Source: Pseudoxanthomonas sp. SE1 (GTDB taxonomy: Bacteria; Pseudomonadota; Gammaproteobacteria; Xanthomonadales; Xanthomonadaceae). Taken from it: DNA of 64,000 nt. The stretch covers positions 673,001-737,000 of the forward strand of contig NZ_CP113783.1 of the NCBI RefSeq assembly GCF_029542205.1. Direction: 5' to 3'. The first letter of the stretch is position 1; the number at the start of each line of letters is the position of its first letter. The notes beneath the pieces are model-generated. The model had not been told where the DNA came from, made no database searches, and worked only from the letters and a program-made list of their open reading frames with translations. The translations under genes were made by a program, and so were the position numbers. Below are positions 33,914 through 43,638 of this stretch, one piece after another.

Positions 33914-35218
33914 ATGAAGACCTCCACAGACTGCGGCTACATGGCCGGCTTCGCCAACCACTTCGCCACCGAAGCGATCCCCGGCACGTTGCCGGAGGGC
34001 CGCAACTCGCCGCAGCGCGTCGCGCACGGCCTGTACGCGGAACAGTTGAGCGGCACGGCCTTCACTGCGCCGCGCGCGGAGAACCGGCGCAGTTGGTTGT
34101 ACCGCATCCGCCCGGCGGCGATGCATGGTCCGTTCGTGCCGTATGCGCAGCACCACCTGCACAGCGACTTCAGCGCCGGACCGGTGTCGCCGGACCAGAT
34201 GCGCTGGTCGCCGCTGCCGATGCCGGAAACCCCGACCGATTTCGTCGATGGCCTGTACACGATGGCGGGCAACGGGGCGCCGGACGTGATGCATGGCGTC
34301 GGTATCCACCTGTACGCTGCCAACCGGTCGATGCAGGGCCGCTATTTCTACGATGCGGACGGGGAACTGCTGATCGTCCCGCAGCAGGGCAGCCTGCGCA
34401 TTGCCACCGAGTTCGGCGTGATCGAGGTCGAACCGCAGCAGATCGCGGTGATCCCGCGCGGCGTGCGCTTCCTCGTTGAATTGCCCGATGGCGAGGCGCG
34501 CGGTTACGTGTGCGAGAACTTCGGCGCCGCGCTGCGCTTGCCCGACCTGGGTCCGATCGGTTCCAACGGGTTGGCCAATCCGCGCGATTTCGAGACGCCG
34601 GTGGCGGCGTACGAAGATGTCGAGGGCGAGTTCGAGCTCATCGCCAAGTTCCAGGGCCACCTGTGGCGTGCGGACATCGGCCACTCGCCGCTGGACGTGG
34701 TCGGCTGGCATGGCAACTACGCGCCGTACCGCTACGACCTGCGCCGCTTCAACACCATCGGTTCGATCAGCTACGACCATCCGGATCCGTCGATCTTCCT
34801 GGTGCTGACCTCGCCGAGCGATACGCCGGGCGTGGGCAACATGGATTTCGTGATCTTCCCGCCGCGCTGGCTGGTGGCGCAGGACACATTCCGTCCGCCG
34901 TGGTTCCACCGCAACATCGCCAGCGAGTTCATGGGCCTGATCCATGGCGTGTACGACGCCAAGGCCGAAGGCTTTGCGCCGGGTGGTGCGTCGCTGCACA
35001 ACTGCATGACGGGCCACGGGCCGGATGCGGCCACGTTCGAGAAGGCATCGAACGCGGACCTGTCGAAGCCGGATGTCATCACCGGCACGATGGCTTTCAT
35101 GTTCGAGACGCGCGCTGTGATCCGTCCCACGCGGCAGGCGGTCGAAGCCGTGCACCGCCAGCGCGACTACCAGGCGTGCTGGGCCGGCCTGCGCAAGCAT
35201 TTCGCGCCGAAGGGTTGA
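33914..35218 (+). CDS. hmgA: Homogentisate 1,2-dioxygenase
   Basis: A 434-aa iron enzyme that cleaves the ring of homogentisate to maleylacetoacetate. Family features include the N-terminal [21 protein letters not shown], the cupin-type [33 protein letters not shown] with DHPDPSIF, and the iron-binding [18 protein letters not shown]...[12 protein letters not shown] near the C-terminus. It starts 12 bases after the DUF559 stop. No fumarylacetoacetase or isomerase gene follows in this window, so the rest of the pathway is elsewhere. Confidence 0.95.
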   Translation: MKTSTDCGYMAGFANHFATEAIPGTLPEGRNSPQRVAHGLYAEQLSGTAFTAPRAENRRSWLYRIRPAAMHGPFVPYAQHHLHSDFSAGPVSPDQMRWSPLPMPETPTDFVDGLYTMAGNGAPDVMHGVGIHLYAANRSMQGRYFYDADGELLIVPQQGSLRIATEFGVIEVEPQQIAVIPRGVRFLVELPDGEARGYVCENFGAALRLPDLGPIGSNGLANPRDFETPVAAYEDVEGEFELIAKFQGHLWRADIGHSPLDVVGWHGNYAPYRYDLRRFNTIGSISYDHPDPSIFLVLTSPSDTPGVGNMDFVIFPPRWLVAQDTFRPPWFHRNIASEFMGLIHGVYDAKAEGFAPGGASLHNCMTGHGPDAATFEKASNADLSKPDVITGTMAFMFETRAVIRPTRQAVEAVHRQRDYQACWAGLRKHFAPKG

Positions 35219-35225
35219 GGCGCGC

Positions 35226-35765
35226 TCAGGTAGCCGCGCTTTCCGCCTGTGTGTCGGACAGGTGCTGCAGGCGCTGTGCGGCTTCGTGCGGCAGGGCCTC
35301 CAGCAGGCGTTCGCGGATGCGGCCCGCAAGTGTCGTCGCCATGCGCGCTTCGAGGAACCGCAATGCGCCGGCCAATGCTTCCAGCATCGCGTCATCGTCC
35401 AGTCTCGCCAGCAGGCGTTCGCGGTGGTGGCGTGCGCCGTCGTCGCGCTGCAACTCCAGCATGCCGGACAGGTAGACCTTGGCCGCGACCAGCGATCGGC
35501 GCGGTCCGGCCGGAGTGATGTTGGTCGGCACGCGGGTGGTGCCTGTCGTGGCCATGGGCATCGTTGTCGTGTCCGCGGCCGTCAGGTAGCCCGCCTGCAC
35601 GAGGCGCTGTATCAGCAGGGGCGCATCCTGGCCCAGCAGGCGCACCAGTTCGGCCAGGTCGCGCTGTCCATCGCAGAGGATCAGCGCACGTCGCTCGCGC
35701 ATGCCGAGCGTTCCCGTGTGGGCCTGCAACGTCTGGCGGGCAAGGTCGGTCTTGGACGGGCGCAT
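35226..35765 (-). CDS. Hypothetical cytosolic protein
   Basis: A 179-aa protein without signal peptide or membrane segment. The N-terminal half (~20-62: RERRALILCDGQRDLAELVR, LIQRLVQAGYL) looks like a small helical or winged domain. A Thr/Met/Pro-rich linker and a helical C-terminal half (~85-170, RERLLARLDDDAMLEALAGA, RIRERLLEALPHEAAQRLQHL) follow. ATG 35765 is chosen; a GTG at 35789 is an alternative. It is convergent with hmgA. I do not recognise the family. Confidence 0.65.
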   Translation of the reverse strand: MRPSKTDLARQTLQAHTGTLGMRERRALILCDGQRDLAELVRLLGQDAPLLIQRLVQAGYLTAADTTTMPMATTGTTRVPTNITPAGPRRSLVAAKVYLSGMLELQRDDGARHHRERLLARLDDDAMLEALAGALRFLEARMATTLAGRIRERLLEALPHEAAQRLQHLSDTQAESAAT

Positions 35766-35890
35766 GGCGAGTGGAGAGGGAACCCGCACGCAGCCTAGTC
35801 GTGCGCGATGAAGTGCCCATGACAGTCGTGCGTTCGCGGCGACTTAACGCGATGACGCTAGTCTGCAGGTTTGCGCACTGGAGAGAGCCT

Positions 35891-36514
35891 ATGAAGTCGT
35901 TGTTGCTGATCGTGATGGTGGTCACCCTGTTGTCCGCCTGCCAGCGCCCGGAGGCGCCCGCCTCCGCCGAGGCCGGACCGACCACGACGGCGACCAGCAC
36001 GCCGATGGCCGATGCGCCAGCACCTGCTCCCGCGGTGGACGACACGGCGGCACCGGCCGGTCCGGTCAGCCAGGCGAGCTTCCTCGGCTATGGCGACATG
36101 AAGCTCGGCAGCACGGTCGATGAAGCGCGCGCCGCGTGGGGCGGCGAGCTCAACGGCGCTCCGACGGAGGGCACGACCTGCCACTACGTGTGGCCGAAGT
36201 GGATCAGTCGGCCCGCCGACTTCGCCTTCATGATGGAAGAAGGCAGGTTCGTGCGATACGACGTCGGCACCGACAAGGAAACCGCGCCGGGTGGTGGCAA
36301 GGTCGGCATGGGCGTCGATGAGCTGCAGAAGCTGTACGGCGGCGCGCTGAAGGCGTCGCCGCACAAGTACACGCAGGGTGGCCAGTACCTGGCGATGGAT
36401 GCCGGTGACGTGGCGCCGACCCGGCTGGTGTTCGAGGCGGATGCGGCGGGCAAGGTCACCGCGTGGCGCGTGGGCCTGTCGCCGCAGGTCGATTACGTGG
36501 AAGGCTGCTCCTGA
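35891..36514 (+). CDS. Hypothetical lipoprotein
   Basis: A 207-aa predicted lipoprotein. The signal MKSLLLIVMVVTLLSAC gives Cys17 as lipidation site. A Pro/Ala/Thr-rich spacer (~20-60) follows, then a globular part (~65-207: YGDMKLGSTVDEARAAWGGE, CHYVWPKWISRPADFAFMME, GVDELQKLYGG, YLAMDAGD) with two cysteines (CHY and the terminal EGCS) that may form a disulfide. The repeated VDEAR/VDELQ turns recall small outer-membrane lipoprotein folds, but no family is certain. A long in-frame upstream extension overlaps the divergent gene and is rejected. Confidence 0.75.
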   Translation: MKSLLLIVMVVTLLSACQRPEAPASAEAGPTTTATSTPMADAPAPAPAVDDTAAPAGPVSQASFLGYGDMKLGSTVDEARAAWGGELNGAPTEGTTCHYVWPKWISRPADFAFMMEEGRFVRYDVGTDKETAPGGGKVGMGVDELQKLYGGALKASPHKYTQGGQYLAMDAGDVAPTRLVFEADAAGKVTAWRVGLSPQVDYVEGCS

Positions 36515-36605
36515 GTCAGCGCGTCCGTCGCCAGCGGGCCATCGCTGGCCCTGCCGTCGCGGGCAGGCATAGAATCGCCGGACACCACACGGGAAGGGGT
36601 CGGCG

Positions 36606-37556
36606 ATGATGGAAGCCTGGGGATACTTCGTGCTGGGGCTGGTGTTGCTGGCGCTCGGCGGCGATTCGATCGTCAAGGGTGCTTCGGGTCTGGCGCAGCG
36701 CTTCGGCGCGTCCCCCTTCGTCGCGGGCCTGCTGCTGATCGCCTTCGGCACGTCGCTGCCGGAACTGGCAGTCAACGCGCGTGCCGTGTGGGTGGGTGCG
36801 CAGGAACTCGCGCTCGGCAACGCGGTGGGCAGCAACATCGTCAACCTGGGCCTGACGCTGGGCATCGCGGCGCTGGTCGCGCCGGTCGTGATCCGGATGC
36901 GCATGCTGTCTCCACTGCTGGTGCTGCTGGGGCTGGCTTCTCTGGCGCTGATCGTGTTCGGCCTGGATGGCGTGGTCAGCCGGGTGGAGGGCATGGTGCT
37001 GCTGCTGGGCTTCGCCGCCGTACTGGCGTTCCTGCTGGCGCGTGCGTCGCGCGAGGATGCGCGGGTGCGTACCGACGTGGAGGCGTTCGCCGTCACGCAC
37101 ACCGTGCTGTGGATGAATCTGCTGCGCTTCGCGGTGGCCGCCGCGCTGCTGTACTACGGGGCCCGCTTCGTGCTGCAGGGAGCACCGATGATCGGTGCGC
37201 AGTGGGGTCTTTCGCCGTTGCTGACGGGCCTGCTGCCCGTGGCGATCGGCACGGCGCTGCCGGAAGTCGCCGCCGCCGTGATGGCCGCCAGGCGCGGGCA
37301 GGGCGACATGGTGGCCGGCCACGTCATCGGCTCCAGCCTGTTCAATCTGCTGGTCGTGGTCGGCGGCATGGCGGCGTTCCGTCCGATGCCCCTGCCCGCG
37401 TCGTTCGTGCGGCTCGAACTGCCGGCGGCCATCGCGTTCGTGCTGGTGCTGTACCCGATGTTGCGCGGGGACCTGCGCATCAGCCGCCTGGAGGGCGGGC
37501 TGCTGCTCGCCGCGTTCGTGGGCTGGGTGGTGCTGGAAGTCGCGTTGCTCGCCTGA
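36606..37556 (+). CDS. CaCA-family sodium/calcium antiporter (YrbG type)
   Basis: A 316-aa membrane antiporter with about ten hydrophobic helices in two inverted halves. Each half carries the alpha-repeat of the calcium:cation antiporter family: FGTSLPELAVNARAV with GNAVGSNIVNLGL (~45-80), and IGTALPEVAAAVMAA with GHVIGSSLFNLLVV (~217-250). It exports calcium, or another cation, in exchange for sodium or protons. TAGAAT at 36570-36575 is a likely -10. The second ATG three bases on is an equal start candidate. Confidence 0.9.
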   Translation: MMEAWGYFVLGLVLLALGGDSIVKGASGLAQRFGASPFVAGLLLIAFGTSLPELAVNARAVWVGAQELALGNAVGSNIVNLGLTLGIAALVAPVVIRMRMLSPLLVLLGLASLALIVFGLDGVVSRVEGMVLLLGFAAVLAFLLARASREDARVRTDVEAFAVTHTVLWMNLLRFAVAAALLYYGARFVLQGAPMIGAQWGLSPLLTGLLPVAIGTALPEVAAAVMAARRGQGDMVAGHVIGSSLFNLLVVVGGMAAFRPMPLPASFVRLELPAAIAFVLVLYPMLRGDLRISRLEGGLLLAAFVGWVVLEVALLA

Positions 37557-37647
37557 TCTGAACGCAGGCTCAGGCAGACGTGAACGGGTTTGTTAAACTC
37601 GGGCGATTGCTCGCGAATGACGCATTCCCTGCAACGCAAGGCGGTTG

Positions 37648-40479
37648 ATGATCCCTTTCCTCGAAATCCTGCTGGCGCTGCCCTTCGTGCTGGCGCTGGT
37701 GGTGGCGCTGGCGCGCGGCCTTCCGCGCGGCGCGACGGCATGGCTGGCCGGGCTGGCGCCGCTGCTGGGCCTGGTGCTGCTGGCGTGGATGACGCCGAGC
37801 GTCCTGCAGGGCTGGAACGTGCGTGCCGACTACGCGTGGATTCCACAGATCGGCATGTCCTTCACGCTGCGTCTGGATGGTCTGGCGTGGATGTTCGCGG
37901 GCTTGGTGCTGGCGATCGGTTCGCTGGTGGTGATGTACGCGCACTACTACCTCAGCGCGAAGGACAGCGCGCCACGCTTCTTCGCATGCCTGCTGCTGTT
38001 CATGGGATCGATGCTGGGCGTGGTGCTGGCGGGCAACCTGTTGCTGCTGGTGGTGTTCTGGGAACTGACCAGCATCAGTTCGTTCCTGCTGATCGGGTTC
38101 TGGTCGCATCGCCAGGATGCGCGGGAAGGCGCGCGCATGGCGCTGGCGATCACCGGTGCCGGTGGACTCGCGCTGCTCGGCGGCGTGCTGCTGATCGGGC
38201 GCATCGTCGGCAGCTACGACCTTGATGTGGTGCTCGTCTCGGGCGACCTGATCCGCGGCAGTGCACTGTATCCATGGGCGCTGGCGCTGGTGCTGGCGGG
38301 GGTGTTCACCAAGAGCGCGCAGTTCCCCCTGCATTTCTGGTTGCCGCACGCGATGGCGGCACCGACGCCGGTGTCGGCCTACCTGCATTCGGCGACGATG
38401 GTGAAGGCCGGCGTGTTCCTGCTGGCGCGCCTGCATCCTGCGCTTGCGGGCACCGACCTGTTCTTCTACGTGGTGACCAGCGTCGGTGCGCTGACGCTGC
38501 TGATCGGCGCGTGGTGCGCCATCTTCCAGCACGATCTGAAGGGCCTGCTGGCGTACTCCACCATCTCGCACCTCGGCCTGATCACGCTGCTGTTCGGCAT
38601 CTCCACGCCGATGGCGGTGGTGGCCGGCGTGTTCCACATCCTCAACCACGCCACGTTCAAGGCCTCGCTGTTCATGGCGGCGGGCATCATCGACCACGAG
38701 ACCGGCACGCGCGATATGCGGCGGCTGGGCAACCTGAGGCGCTACCTGCCATGGACCAGCGCATTGGCGATCATCGCCTCGCTGGCCATGGCGGGCATTC
38801 CGCTGCTCAATGGCTTCCTGTCGAAGGAAATGTTCTTCGCCGAAGCGCTGGACATCGGCGGCCATCGCGCGATGCGCGACATCATCACCGTGGCGGCGCT
38901 GCTGTATGGCGTATTCGGTGTGGCCTACAGCCTGCGCTTCGTCTACGAAACGTTCTTCGGGGAGGGTCCGCGCGCGCTGGATGTCACCCCGCACGAGCCG
39001 CCGCGCTGGATGAAGATCCCGGTGGAAGTGCTGGTGGTGCTGTGCGTGGCAGTGGGCATGGTCCCGGCGTGGACCATCGCACCCGTGCTGCACGCCGGCG
39101 CCGGCGCGATCCTCGGCGACGCGATGCCCGAGTACAGCCTGGCGGTCTGGCACGGCATCAACAAGCCGCTGCTGATGAGCCTTGCCGGCATCGCGGGCGG
39201 CATCGCCCTGTACTTCGGGTTGCGCCGCCTGTTCGACCTGCATGCCATCGTGCGGCGGTCACTGGGACGCAGTGTGTTCCGCTGGAACATGGAAGCCCTC
39301 TACGGACTGGCCGGCCGTTTCACCGACCGGATCGCCAACGGCAGCCTGCAGCGCAGCCTGTTGTTCCTGCTGCTGGCCGCCCTCGCGGCGGGCGCGGCGC
39401 CGTTCGTGGGTGGCGACGCGGCACCGCTGCAGTGGCGCGGTTCACAGCCCATGCCGCTGCTGGGCTGGCTGTTGTGGCTGGTGCTGGTGGGCTGCGCAGT
39501 GTGGACGATCCGGCTGTACCGGCAACGGCTGCTGGCGGTCATCGTGCTGGGCGGCGCGGGGCTGATGGTCAGCCTGGCGTTCGTGTTCCTGTCCGCGCCC
39601 GATCTGGCGCTGACCCAGCTGATGGTGGAGATGGTCAGCCTGGTCCTGCTGTTGCTGGGCCTGCACTACCTGCCGCCGCGCTCGCCGCCCGAGCGCGAGC
39701 CGCGCCGCCGCGTGCGCGACATTGCCGTGGCACTGGCGGCGGGCCTTGGCACCGGTACGCTGGCCTATCTCGTGATGACCCGGCCGGGCGACACGATCAG
39801 CGGCGAACTGCTGGCGCGTTCGTTGCCGGAGGCCTATGGCAGCAACGTGGTGAACGTGATCCTGGTGGACTTCCGTGGCTTCGATACCTTCGGCGAGATC
39901 ACGGTGTTCGGCATCGCGGCGTTGATCGTGCATGCGCTGCTGCGCCGCGCGCGGATGGCGCCGGAGAAGATCATGTCGGGACCTCCGATCGCGTTGCCGG
40001 TGCCGGCCGACCTGGCGCAGATCATGTTCCCGCTGACGTTGACGGTGTCCGTCTTCCTGTTCCTGCGCGGACACAACGCGCCGGGTGGCGGTTTCATCGC
40101 CGGCCTGGTGCTGGCGGTGCCGCTGCTGGTGCAGTACGTCATCCAGGGCGCGGCTTCGGTGGAATCGCGCTTCGGCTTCGACTATGTCCGTTGCATCGGC
40201 GTGGGCCTGCTCGTCGCCGGCGTCAGCGGCGTGGCGTCGATGGGCTTCGGCCTGCCGTTCCTGACCAGTGGCCACCTGGACCTCGACCTGCCGGTCATCG
40301 GCAAGGTGCCGCTGGCCAGCGCGATCGGATTCGATACGGGCGTCTATCTGGTGGTGTTCGGCGGCGCGATGCTCATCCTGTCGATGATGGGCACCATCAA
40401 GCCGTCGCGCACGCGCGTGTCGCACCTGGGCGTGATGGAACCGGGTGAGCGCTCCACCCGCACGGGGGAACTGCGCTGA
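37648..40479 (+). CDS. mrpA: Mrp/Mnh Na+/H+ antiporter, fused A and B subunits
   Basis: A 943-aa membrane protein, the largest part of a multisubunit monovalent cation/proton antiporter related to complex I. The N-terminal ~600 residues are a NuoL-like proton channel with many helices, including FTKSAQFPLHFWLPHAMAAP and YSTISHLGLITLLFG. The final ~150 residues (DLAQIMFPLTLTVSVFLFLR, GHNAPGGGFIAGLVLAVPLL, IGFDTGVYLVVFGG) are the MrpB/MnhB domain, normally a separate subunit. ATG 37648 is used; a TTG three bases earlier is in frame. Five further subunit genes follow, mostly overlapping. Confidence 0.93.
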   Translation: MIPFLEILLALPFVLALVVALARGLPRGATAWLAGLAPLLGLVLLAWMTPSVLQGWNVRADYAWIPQIGMSFTLRLDGLAWMFAGLVLAIGSLVVMYAHYYLSAKDSAPRFFACLLLFMGSMLGVVLAGNLLLLVVFWELTSISSFLLIGFWSHRQDAREGARMALAITGAGGLALLGGVLLIGRIVGSYDLDVVLVSGDLIRGSALYPWALALVLAGVFTKSAQFPLHFWLPHAMAAPTPVSAYLHSATMVKAGVFLLARLHPALAGTDLFFYVVTSVGALTLLIGAWCAIFQHDLKGLLAYSTISHLGLITLLFGISTPMAVVAGVFHILNHATFKASLFMAAGIIDHETGTRDMRRLGNLRRYLPWTSALAIIASLAMAGIPLLNGFLSKEMFFAEALDIGGHRAMRDIITVAALLYGVFGVAYSLRFVYETFFGEGPRALDVTPHEPPRWMKIPVEVLVVLCVAVGMVPAWTIAPVLHAGAGAILGDAMPEYSLAVWHGINKPLLMSLAGIAGGIALYFGLRRLFDLHAIVRRSLGRSVFRWNMEALYGLAGRFTDRIANGSLQRSLLFLLLAALAAGAAPFVGGDAAPLQWRGSQPMPLLGWLLWLVLVGCAVWTIRLYRQRLLAVIVLGGAGLMVSLAFVFLSAPDLALTQLMVEMVSLVLLLLGLHYLPPRSPPEREPRRRVRDIAVALAAGLGTGTLAYLVMTRPGDTISGELLARSLPEAYGSNVVNVILVDFRGFDTFGEITVFGIAALIVHALLRRARMAPEKIMSGPPIALPVPADLAQIMFPLTLTVSVFLFLRGHNAPGGGFIAGLVLAVPLLVQYVIQGAASVESRFGFDYVRCIGVGLLVAGVSGVASMGFGLPFLTSGHLDLDLPVIGKVPLASAIGFDTGVYLVVFGGAMLILSMMGTIKPSRTRVSHLGVMEPGERSTRTGELR

Positions 40480-40495
40480 TGGGAGGTGCACGGTA

Positions 40496-40918
40496 ATGGA
40501 GCTGGCCATGGCGAGCGCGATCGGCATCCTCACCGCCGCGGGCGTGTACCTGCTGCTGAGGGCGCGCAGTTTCGACATCATCCTCGGGCTGACGCTGCTG
40601 TCGTACGCGACCAACCTGCTGATCTTCGCCGGCGGGCGGCTGGTGCCCGGCAAGCCGGCGGTGTTGCGCGACGGCGTGACGCCGACGCTGGCGAACTACA
40701 CCGATCCGCTGCCGCAGGCGCTGGTGTTGACGGCCATCGTGATCGCCTTCGCGATGACGGCGGTGACCGTGGTGCTGGCCATCCGCAGCCGCGGCGACAA
40801 CGACAGCGACCATGTGGATGGCCGCAAGGCCGAACACGAATTCCTCGCCAGCGAACAGCGCCGGCATGAAGAAGCCCGCGTCGCCGCCAAGGCCGACGAG
40901 GCGGAGCCGCGCGCATGA
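40496..40918 (+). CDS. mrpC: Mrp antiporter subunit C
   Basis: A 140-aa NuoK-like subunit with three hydrophobic helices. The core reads MASAIGILTAAGVYLLLRA, SFDIILGLTLLSYATNLLIF and PLPQALVLTAIVIAFAMTAV, as in MrpC/MnhC. A charged hydrophilic C-terminal tail of ~30 residues (DHVDGRKAEHEFLASEQRR) is longer than usual. GGGAGG lies eight bases before the ATG. The stop overlaps mrpD by ATGA. Confidence 0.92.
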   Translation: MELAMASAIGILTAAGVYLLLRARSFDIILGLTLLSYATNLLIFAGGRLVPGKPAVLRDGVTPTLANYTDPLPQALVLTAIVIAFAMTAVTVVLAIRSRGDNDSDHVDGRKAEHEFLASEQRRHEEARVAAKADEAEPRA

Positions 40919-42480
40919 ACCACCTGCCGGTACTGCCGATCCTGATCCCGCTGTTCGCCGCTTCGATCGTGTTGTTCTTCGAACACCGCCGGTTCGGCAT
41001 GGTGCCGCAGCGCATCGTCGCGTGGACCTCGATCGCGGCGATGCTGGCCGTGGCCTGCATGCTGGTCGCCCCGGCGGCGTCCGGCGAGGTCTCGGTCTAT
41101 CTGCTCGGCGACTGGCCCGCACGCCTGGGCATCGTGCTGATGGTGGATCGCCTGTCGGCGCTGATGCTGCTGGTCGGCCTGCTGCTCGCGGCCGCCTGCC
41201 TGCTGCACGCGTGCGCCGGCTGGGACCGGCGCGCGCCGCATTTCCATGCGTTCTTCCAGTTCCAGCTGATGGGTTTGAACGGGGCCTTCCTGACCGGCGA
41301 CATCTTCAACCTGTTCGTGTTCTTCGAGGTGCTGCTGATCTCGTCCTACGGCCTGATGCTCAGCGGCGGGCGTGGCGAGCGCATGCGTGCGGGCCTGCAT
41401 TACGTCAGCTTCAACATCGCGGCATCGACGCTGTTCCTGATCGCGCTCGGCCTGCTGTACGGCCTGCTCGGTTCGTTGAACATGGCCGAGATATCGGTGC
41501 GCGTGGCGCAGCTGCCGCCAGGCGACCTGGCGCTGGTGCGGGCGGCGGCAGGCCTGTTGTTCGTGGTGTTCTGCGCGAAAGCCGCGCTGCTGCCGATGTA
41601 CTTCTGGCTGCCCGATACCTACATGCATGCGCCTGCTGCGGTCGCCGGCCTGTTCGCCATCATGACCAAAGTGGGGCTTTACGCGGTGCTGCGGCTGGGC
41701 ACGCTGAGCTTCGGTGCGGCGGGGCCGCTGGATGGGTTCGCATGGCCGGCGCTGCTGGCGCTGGGGGCGGCCACGCTGGTGTTGGCTTCGCTGGGCGTGC
41801 TGGCCGCGCAGCGTCTTCGCGCGCTGGCGGCGTACCTGGTGCTCGGTTCGGCGGCGACCCTGTTCGTCGCATTCTCGCTGCATTCCGCAGGCACGGTCGG
41901 CGCGGGGCTGTACTACCTGGTGCACAGCAGTTTCGCCGGTGCGGCGCTGTTCCTGCTCGCCGACCTGATCCGCCGTCGTCGCGGCCGCGCCAGCGACCGC
42001 AAGGACGTGATCGCCGCGCTGCCGGACAAGACCGTGCCGGGTCTGCTTTTCCTGGTGGCGGCGGTCTCGCTGGCAGGCCTGCCGCCGCTGTCGGGCTTCA
42101 TCGGCAAGCTGCTGCTGCTGGAAGCCGTACCGCCGGGGCCGCATACGTTCTGGATCTGGACGCTGGTGCTGGGCACCAGCTTCATGATGCTGGTCGGGCT
42201 GGCACGTGCGGGCACGCGGTTGTTCTGGCGTGTCGAGCCCTGGCCCGATGCCGGGCAGCACACGCTGGAGGCCTACACGCCCGCACACGAGGCGGTGCAC
42301 GCGCCATCGCGTCCACTGGAAACGGCGGCCATCGTGCTGTTGCTGGCCTATGGCCTGGTGCTGGTGCTGGCTGCCGCGCCGGTGCTGGACTACACGCGCG
42401 CCACCGCGACGCAACTGCAGGCGCCGGCCGATTACGTCGACCACATGCGCGCCGCCACGCCAACCCTGAGGGAGCCCTGA
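40915..42480 (+). CDS. mrpD: Mrp antiporter subunit D
   Basis: A 521-aa NuoM/N-like proton-translocating subunit with about 14 helices. Typical stretches are GDIFNLFVFFEVLLISSYGL, FVVFCAKAALLPMYFWLPDTY with the channel Lys, and VSLAGLPPLSGFIGKLLLLE. It is translated together with mrpC (ATGA overlap) and sits two bases before mrpE. Confidence 0.93.
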   Translation: MNHLPVLPILIPLFAASIVLFFEHRRFGMVPQRIVAWTSIAAMLAVACMLVAPAASGEVSVYLLGDWPARLGIVLMVDRLSALMLLVGLLLAAACLLHACAGWDRRAPHFHAFFQFQLMGLNGAFLTGDIFNLFVFFEVLLISSYGLMLSGGRGERMRAGLHYVSFNIAASTLFLIALGLLYGLLGSLNMAEISVRVAQLPPGDLALVRAAAGLLFVVFCAKAALLPMYFWLPDTYMHAPAAVAGLFAIMTKVGLYAVLRLGTLSFGAAGPLDGFAWPALLALGAATLVLASLGVLAAQRLRALAAYLVLGSAATLFVAFSLHSAGTVGAGLYYLVHSSFAGAALFLLADLIRRRRGRASDRKDVIAALPDKTVPGLLFLVAAVSLAGLPPLSGFIGKLLLLEAVPPGPHTFWIWTLVLGTSFMMLVGLARAGTRLFWRVEPWPDAGQHTLEAYTPAHEAVHAPSRPLETAAIVLLLAYGLVLVLAAAPVLDYTRATATQLQAPADYVDHMRAATPTLREP

Positions 42481-42482
42481 GC

Positions 42483-42983
42483 ATGGTCGCGACATGGCGC
42501 AAGCGCTGGTTGCCGTCGTTGCCGCTGAGCGTGACGGTATTCTGCTTCTGGCTGCTGATGAACGACGAGATCAGCGCGGGCCAGGTGGTGATGGCATTGG
42601 TGCTGGCGCTCCTGATCCCGCCGTTCGCGGCACGGCTGGACCGCGAGTTCGCGCGCATCGGCCGGCTGCGCAGCGTGCCGCGCATGCTCGGGGTGCTGCT
42701 GCGGGATATCGTGCAGGCCAACATCACCGTGGCATTGCAGGTGCTGGGCCCGGAGCGGAAGATCCATCCCGGCTTCATCTGGGTGCCGCTGGATATCGAC
42801 AACATCCACGGCATCGCGGCGTTGACCAGCATCATCACGCTGACGCCGGGTACGGTGTCGTCTGCGCTGTCGGAGGATCGCCGCCACCTGCTGGTGCACG
42901 TGCTGAACCTGGACGATGCCGACGAAGTGGTCCGGCAGATCAAGACGCGCTACGAGGCGCCGCTGATGGAGATATTCCCATGA
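42483..42983 (+). CDS. mrpE: Mrp antiporter subunit E
   Basis: A 166-aa subunit. Two N-terminal hydrophobic helices precede the conserved block LLRDIVQANITVALQVLGPE and TSIITLTPGTVSSALSEDRR, followed by the soluble LLVHVLNLDDADEVVRQIK end. All are signatures of the MnhE family. It is two bases after mrpD and overlaps mrpF by four bases. Confidence 0.92.
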   Translation: MVATWRKRWLPSLPLSVTVFCFWLLMNDEISAGQVVMALVLALLIPPFAARLDREFARIGRLRSVPRMLGVLLRDIVQANITVALQVLGPERKIHPGFIWVPLDIDNIHGIAALTSIITLTPGTVSSALSEDRRHLLVHVLNLDDADEVVRQIKTRYEAPLMEIFP

Positions 42984-43264
42984 TGCCGCAGACCCTGGTG
43001 GTATACGCCGTGATCGCCTCGATGCATGTCGTCGGTGTCGCCATGCTGCTGGCGCTGTATCGGCTGGTCCGTGGACCGAGCGTGCCGGACCGCATCCTCG
43101 CACTCGATACCTTGTACGTCTGCGCGATCGCGCAGCTCATGCTGTTCGGCATGTACCTAGGCACGGCGGTCTATTTCGAGGCCGCGCTGATCATCGCCAT
43201 GCTGGGCTTTGTGGGTACGGTGGTGTTGAGCAAGTACGTGCTGCGCCGGGATGTCGTCGAATGA
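42980..43264 (+). CDS. mrpF: Mrp antiporter subunit F
   Basis: A 94-aa three-helix subunit. The conserved loop LVRGPSVPDRILALDTLYV and the last helix ALIIAMLGFVGTVVLSKYVL match MnhF. The first of two adjacent ATGs overlaps the mrpE stop; the second (42983) is an alternative. Confidence 0.92.
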   Translation: MMPQTLVVYAVIASMHVVGVAMLLALYRLVRGPSVPDRILALDTLYVCAIAQLMLFGMYLGTAVYFEAALIIAMLGFVGTVVLSKYVLRRDVVE

Positions 43265-43632
43265 GCTGGGTCTTCGCCATCCTGCTGGTGCTGCTGCTGG
43301 CCATCGGCAGTTTTTTCATCCTCGTCGGCTCCTTCAGCCTGGTGAAGCTGTCGGACTTCTTCAAGCGCCTGCATGGACCGACCAAGGCCAGCACGCTGGG
43401 TGTCGGCTGCGTGCTGATCGCCTCGGTCGGGTACCACGCCCTGGGTGGCACCGATCCGCAGCCGCGCGAACTGCTGATCACCGCGTTCCTGTTCATCACC
43501 GCGCCGATCAGCGCACACCTGATGGCGAAGGCGGCGCTGTCGCTGCACATGGCCGAGCGTCCGCCGATGCCGGGCGGCGAGCCTCCGCAGCCTGTCGATG
43601 CCGTCGACGATGCCGCCGGCCGGGACGCCTGA
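43261..43632 (+). CDS. mrpG: Mrp antiporter subunit G
   Basis: A 123-aa three-helix subunit, last of the operon. FFILVGSFSLVKLSDFFKRL, HGPTKASTLGVGCVLIASV and LLITAFLFITAPISAHLMAKA are typical of MnhG. The C-terminal ~25 residues are hydrophilic and Pro/Asp-rich. It overlaps mrpF by ATGA. The whole complex exports Na+ (or K+) for H+ in alkaline or saline conditions. Confidence 0.92.
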   Translation: MSWVFAILLVLLLAIGSFFILVGSFSLVKLSDFFKRLHGPTKASTLGVGCVLIASVGYHALGGTDPQPRELLITAFLFITAPISAHLMAKAALSLHMAERPPMPGGEPPQPVDAVDDAAGRDA

Positions 43633-43638
43633 CGCCGG

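Noticed and set aside
40696..42495. Open frame of about 600 codons opposite mrpC/mrpD
   Set aside because: It is a shadow of the Mrp antiporter genes, with Gln/His/Arg-rich composition.
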